64,000 nt of DNA from positions 44,935,385-44,999,384 of the forward strand of contig NC_088295.1 in assembly GCF_032854445.1 (NCBI RefSeq), written 5' to 3'. A program made the position numbers and the translations under genes. Under the pieces are notes generated by a model. That model was not told the origin of the DNA and did no database searches. It saw only the letters and a program-made list of their open reading frames with translations. Below, piece after piece: positions 61,052 to 64,000 of this stretch. The DNA is from Liolophura sinensis (lineage: Eukaryota > Mollusca > Polyplacophora > Chitonida > Chitonidae). Numbering within the stretch: position 1 is the first letter of the stretch; each line of letters starts with the position of its first letter.

Positions 61052-61182
61052 GTGTGGAACGCAGAAGAATTTATGACATTGTCAATGTTTTAGAAAGTGT
61101 TGAAATGGTCAGTAGGTTGGCCAAAAACAAATACACTTGGCATGGGAAAACTAATTTACATAATACACTTTCAAAGCTCAAG
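61052..61182 (+). CDS. E2F7/8: E2F7/8 coding exon 3 (recognition helix of domain 1, residues 226-269)
   Basis: The acceptor CTTGCAG leads into [19 protein letters not shown], then [25 protein letters not shown] is the E2F DNA-recognition helix, which reads the GC core of TTSSCGC sites. Tyr-Thr-Trp-His-Gly closes the fold, as in other atypical E2Fs. The exon ends LSKLK with donor AAG|GTAAGC, phase 0. The preceding intron of about 850 bases shows no further exon. Confidence 0.96.
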
Positions 61183-61439
61183 GTAAGCATCAGTCGTGTT
61201 AATTATTGATAAAAGCTAGCATATAAACAAACGTCTTAACTTTCAGAATATGTTTTGCTCAGCCTCCCTTCATAACTGAATCTTAAAATCTATGAAAAAA
61301 ATATTACATTATGTAAAACCTTAAATGACTTTTTTGAATTTCATGGCATGATCATTTTTGGCACAAGTAACCTTGATAAAAAATCCTTGTTATATAAACA
61401 TCAGTCATTATTTTATGTACAATGCTATTATCATGTCAG

Positions 61440-61560
61440 GTGTTAGGAGATGCTGAGGGCTTTGTTGAGCAAATGGAGCAGTTGAGAGTGTATGAAGTGA
61501 ATAAAGAGATGAAGCGACCATGTTCTAAATCTGAGACAGAAGATATGCTCTCTTTTAAAA
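61440..61560 (+). CDS. E2F7/8: E2F7/8 coding exon 4 (linker between the two domains)
   Basis: The acceptor CATGTCAG opens an in-frame segment of 40 codons, VLGDAEGFVEQMEQ to TEDMLSFK. It corresponds to the variable, charged linker between the two DNA-binding domains in E2F7 and E2F8. The donor AAAA|GTAAGT is phase 1. The charged residues (EQMEQLR, NKEMKR) could form a short helix. Confidence 0.9.
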
Positions 61561-61989
61561 GTAAGTGAAGAAAAGAAGAGAAGATATAACTGTCTGGCAT
61601 CATGGAGGAGAATACAAGTGCATGTAGGAAACATTTCTCCAGATTGCCAAAAAAGTGTGAAGTCTGCCTGTGTTCAAAACTTATACATGTAGCTAATCAC
61701 TAATATATTTTCAACTTGGAATAGGCATACCTCACTCTGTGCTTCCATGTATATGGCATGATCAAGGGATAAAACATGTGATACAGAAATTGAATCTATT
61801 CTGCCCCTTATTTACATTATCTGTATTTGTGTAATACTCATTTGTTTTTCACGATACTAATGTCATCGATAATATATCAGAAAATGTGAGCTGATTTTAC
61901 TAAGTTCCTCATTATACTAATTCTAATGATAATATAACATTTAAGAAAACGTGAATTAATTTTACTATAAGTTTCCTATTAATTACTGG

Positions 61990-62113
61990 GTCTTCCCGCA
62001 AGCTACAAATGACCGTGGGTTTCCCCCTGGGCTCTGCCCAGTTTGCTGGCTGCCGTCGTATAAGTGAAATATTCTAGAGTACAGCGTAAAACACCAATCA
62101 AATAAATAAATAA
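61990..62113 (+). mobile_element. SINE family A fragment in E2F7/8 intron 4
   Basis: The 5'-truncated copy reads GACCGTGGGTTTCCCCCTGG, then GTCGTATAAGTGAAATATTC and GTAAAACACCAATCAAATAA. It ends about 35 bases before the acceptor of coding exon 5. Confidence 0.9.
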
Positions 62114-62149
62114 TATTAGTTACTGTACTACTATTGTAATTACTTTCAG

Positions 62150-62220
62150 GTTATGTAAGGAAAGACAAGTCACTAGGAATCATGAGTCAGCGGTTCCTCA
62201 TGTTGTTTTTAGTATCCAAG
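62150..62220 (+). CDS. E2F7/8: E2F7/8 coding exon 5 (start of DNA-binding domain 2)
   Basis: The acceptor CTTTCAG reads S-YVRKDKSLGIMSQRFLMLF and then LVSK. This is the RKDKSL..MSQ.F.MLFLVS signature opening the second winged helix of E2F7/8 and found in no typical E2F. The donor AAG|GTAAGA is phase 0. A family A SINE lies just upstream in intron 4. Confidence 0.96.
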
Positions 62221-62424
62221 GTAAGAAAAATGTGGGTTTTTTTTTTTCAGATTATTCAATGTACAATGTAGGTCTTTACCATTAATAAAATCAACTGTTC
62301 TTATTCACTTAGAAAGATAAAACTGGTAGTTGTTGGTCCTGTATGACTTAACCTGTTAGTTGAATGAAATCAATCAATGATGGTCTCTGTGAATGCCATT
62401 TTTTTTGTTTCCTTCACTGTGCAG

Positions 62425-62509
62425 CCCAGAACTGTGAATTTGGATTTGTCTGCCAAACTTCTAATAGGTGACCCAAACATTGACAGAACAGAGAACGCCA
62501 AGTTTAAAA
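62425..62509 (+). CDS. E2F7/8: E2F7/8 coding exon 6 (domain 2, middle)
   Basis: The acceptor CACTGTGCAG reads PRTVNLDLSAKLLIGDPNID then RTENAKFK. It aligns with the helix 2 and loop region of the second E2F7/8 domain, including the conserved AAK-type LLIG and KFK. The donor AAAA|GTAAGT is phase 1. The length and phase keep domain 2 continuous. Confidence 0.95.
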
Positions 62510-62836
62510 GTAAGTTTGCTGTTTTTATTCCATGCTTCTGCGAAAGCATGTATAGGTCTGTCTGTCTGACATGATTTGGTTTCCATGCCAGAATTTCTCC
62601 AAACATTATGTGATTTTCTGCACAGGTTCAGTTTGTATAAGCTTGAATCAAGTTTAAATACCCTTACATAAGGTTTGCATACCAAACAAATTCCTTGATT
62701 CTGATTGGTCATTGGTTTCCATGCAGTAAAGACTTCAAATATTTGCCTGTAGATCCTGTTTATCCTCTTTGAATTGGCACCAACATAATTTGACCATCTG
62801 GTGCAAAATCTTATGTTGCATCTTTTAAATTTGCAG

Positions 62837-62980
62837 CCAAAATTCGTCGACTCTATGACATAGCGAACATTCTCACCAGCTTAGACCTCATCCGCAAAGT
62901 ACATGTCACTGAGATTCGGGGACGGAAGCCAGCTTTTAAGTACATAGGACCTGATGTGGACAATTTGACAGAAATGGATG
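62837..62980 (+). CDS. E2F7/8: E2F7/8 coding exon 7 (recognition helix of domain 2)
   Basis: The acceptor AATTTGCAG joins as [18 protein letters not shown], then [31 protein letters not shown] is the second DNA-recognition helix, and [11 protein letters not shown] closes the domain as in vertebrate E2F7/8. The donor GATG|GTAAGA is phase 1. Confidence 0.96.
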
Positions 62981-63219
62981 GTAAGACATAATAAAGATAA
63001 AATTAGTCATTCCTCATGAATCTTTGACCTAAATTTTGAAATTTTAACCAAGCATTGGATGAAAATGAGCATTTGAATGTAGGGATAGGGGTAAAATCAA
63101 ACATTTCAAACATGTTTTCAGTACAAAATCTCACCCCCGAAATTTCGTCAAAATTATAGGAGTGATTAAAAAAAAAAAAACAACAAAAAAATAGAGCTGA
63201 TAGTTCCTTCAGTTCTAGC

Positions 63220-63420
63220 AAAATGCAATGACCCTGTCACCAATGCGATCGCTGTGAGTTCAAGTTCAGCATGTGCTGGCTTCCTCTCCAGATGTACCTG
63301 GGAAGATCTGATTGTGGATTTCTCCCAGGCTTTGCCCAGTTTCCTCCCATCATTATGTTGGCTGTCATTTAAGTGAAATATTCTTGAGTTCGGCATAACT
63401 CCAACCAAATAAATAAACTA
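63220..63420 (+). mobile_element. SINE family A in E2F7/8 intron 7
   Basis: Reads CACCAATGCGATCGCTGTGA and GTTCAAGTTCAGC (B box), then TGGCTTCCTCTCCAG. The tail is CCAACCAAATAAATAAAC. It ends about 30 bases before the acceptor of coding exon 8. Confidence 0.9.
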
Positions 63421-63452
63421 AATCAACTTCAGTTCTTTGTCTCTTCTTTCAG

Positions 63453-63521
63453 TATGTTCCACTGACGGTCGACATAGGCCCAATTCTCGACACTCTATGC
63501 TGCACTGTGTTCAGAGCAAAG
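63453..63521 (+). CDS. E2F7/8: E2F7/8 coding exon 8 (start of C-terminal region; gene continues past the window)
   Basis: The acceptor CTTTCAG joins in frame as V-CSTDGRHRPNSRHSMLHCVQ. The RHSML segment resembles the short RHPSL-type motif after domain 2 in vertebrate E2F8. Two donors are possible: AAAG|GTGAGA ending at 63,521, and GCAG|GTAAAT ending at 63,536, which would add GENPA. I chose the first for its stronger consensus. Further exons of the long, weakly conserved C-terminal region must lie right of 64,000. Confidence 0.8.
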
Positions 63522-64000
63522 GTGAGAATCCAGCAGGTAAATACCCCTATGTTGACTGCACTTCACAATAAGCTACAGCTGTAAACGTGATTTCTGATAA
63601 CTTTCCTCCGACTGAAAACAATATAAACAGCTATCACTAGTAGAACAGGCCTTCATTGCAGAATTACACGTAGTAGTTTATCCAAGATAAGGGTTATATT
63701 AAAAAATTTATTTAAAATACATTCACATTTTCTTTTTAACTTACTTGACCAAAAGTAAATGTTCTTTTATGAGATCTTGTGAACTGTAAGGCTACGCCAA
63801 TTTTATTTTCTTCCACAAATTAAATTTTTCAGTTTTATTTCTATACCCTCCTCCGATATTGAAAAGCAATTCATTCTGCCCTTAAAAGAAAAATTTAACA
63901 ATGAACGGAAGAAAATAAATAATTTGTCCATCAGCCATATATAATCAATGGCATGAATAAACAGTAAAAAAACTTATGTACTGGTATAAATTATTCTATT

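Noticed and set aside
1-64000. CRISPR array, prophage, retrovirus or LINE coding region
   Set aside because: No spaced palindromic direct repeats, no viral or integrase-like genes and no reverse transcriptase motifs were seen on either strand.

Overview
The window looks like about 64 kb of nuclear DNA from an invertebrate animal, most likely a marine lophotrochozoan and perhaps a mollusc. The reasons are AT-rich DNA with long introns and intergenic space, many short tRNA-derived SINEs, minisatellites, and one clear intron-containing animal gene. There are no bacterial operons and no CRISPR, phage or organelle genes. The species cannot be named from sequence alone.

The one gene I recognise with certainty starts near 57-58 kb on the plus strand and runs off the right edge. 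It is the single invertebrate-type ortholog of vertebrate E2F7/E2F8, an atypical E2F repressor with two tandem winged-helix DNA-binding domains. Eight coding exons can be traced by frame-consistent GT-AG junctions (59,078 to 63,521). They carry an N-terminal KEN degron, the conserved motif around PLTPTANLKMLISAVSPEIR, DNA-binding domain 1 with RRRIYDI, and domain 2 with IRRLYDI. The C-terminal part lies outside the window. A promoter-like block at 56.94-57.33 kb holds four E2F-type cores and two CCAAT boxes. It lies between this gene and a divergent minus-strand gene whose probable first coding exon (starting MAAVRKPSK) is at 55,794-55,891. Another E2F core is at 58,142, next to a probable 5'UTR exon ending at 58,261.

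Everything left of 55.8 kb is intron or intergenic DNA. It contains a dozen short candidate exons, on both strands, that I can support only by splice sites, open frame and composition. The best are plus-strand 33,646-33,783 and 54,090-54,211 (mutually phase-compatible), plus-strand terminal exons at 17,910-18,110 and 43,263-43,449, and minus-strand 10,796-10,953 (terminal) and 28,063-28,119. None matches a family I can name.

Repeats dominate. SINE family A has a tRNA-like head, an (AAATA)n tail and ends in ...GTAAAACACCAATCAAATAAATA. It has at least 13 copies, two of them in E2F introns and one with a perfect 14-bp target-site duplication. SINE family B, and a related family C, share a tail reading ...ACGTTAAACCCCAAGC. 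There are tandem arrays of 48 bp (5.26 kb), 78 bp (18.2 kb), 24 bp (32.4 kb), a 167-bp direct duplication (25.6 kb), and a pyrimidine array (22.2 kb). A roughly 555-bp foldback element sits at 40.37-40.93 kb and a perfect 54-bp hairpin at 46,332. No LINE, DNA transposase or retroviral coding region was seen.
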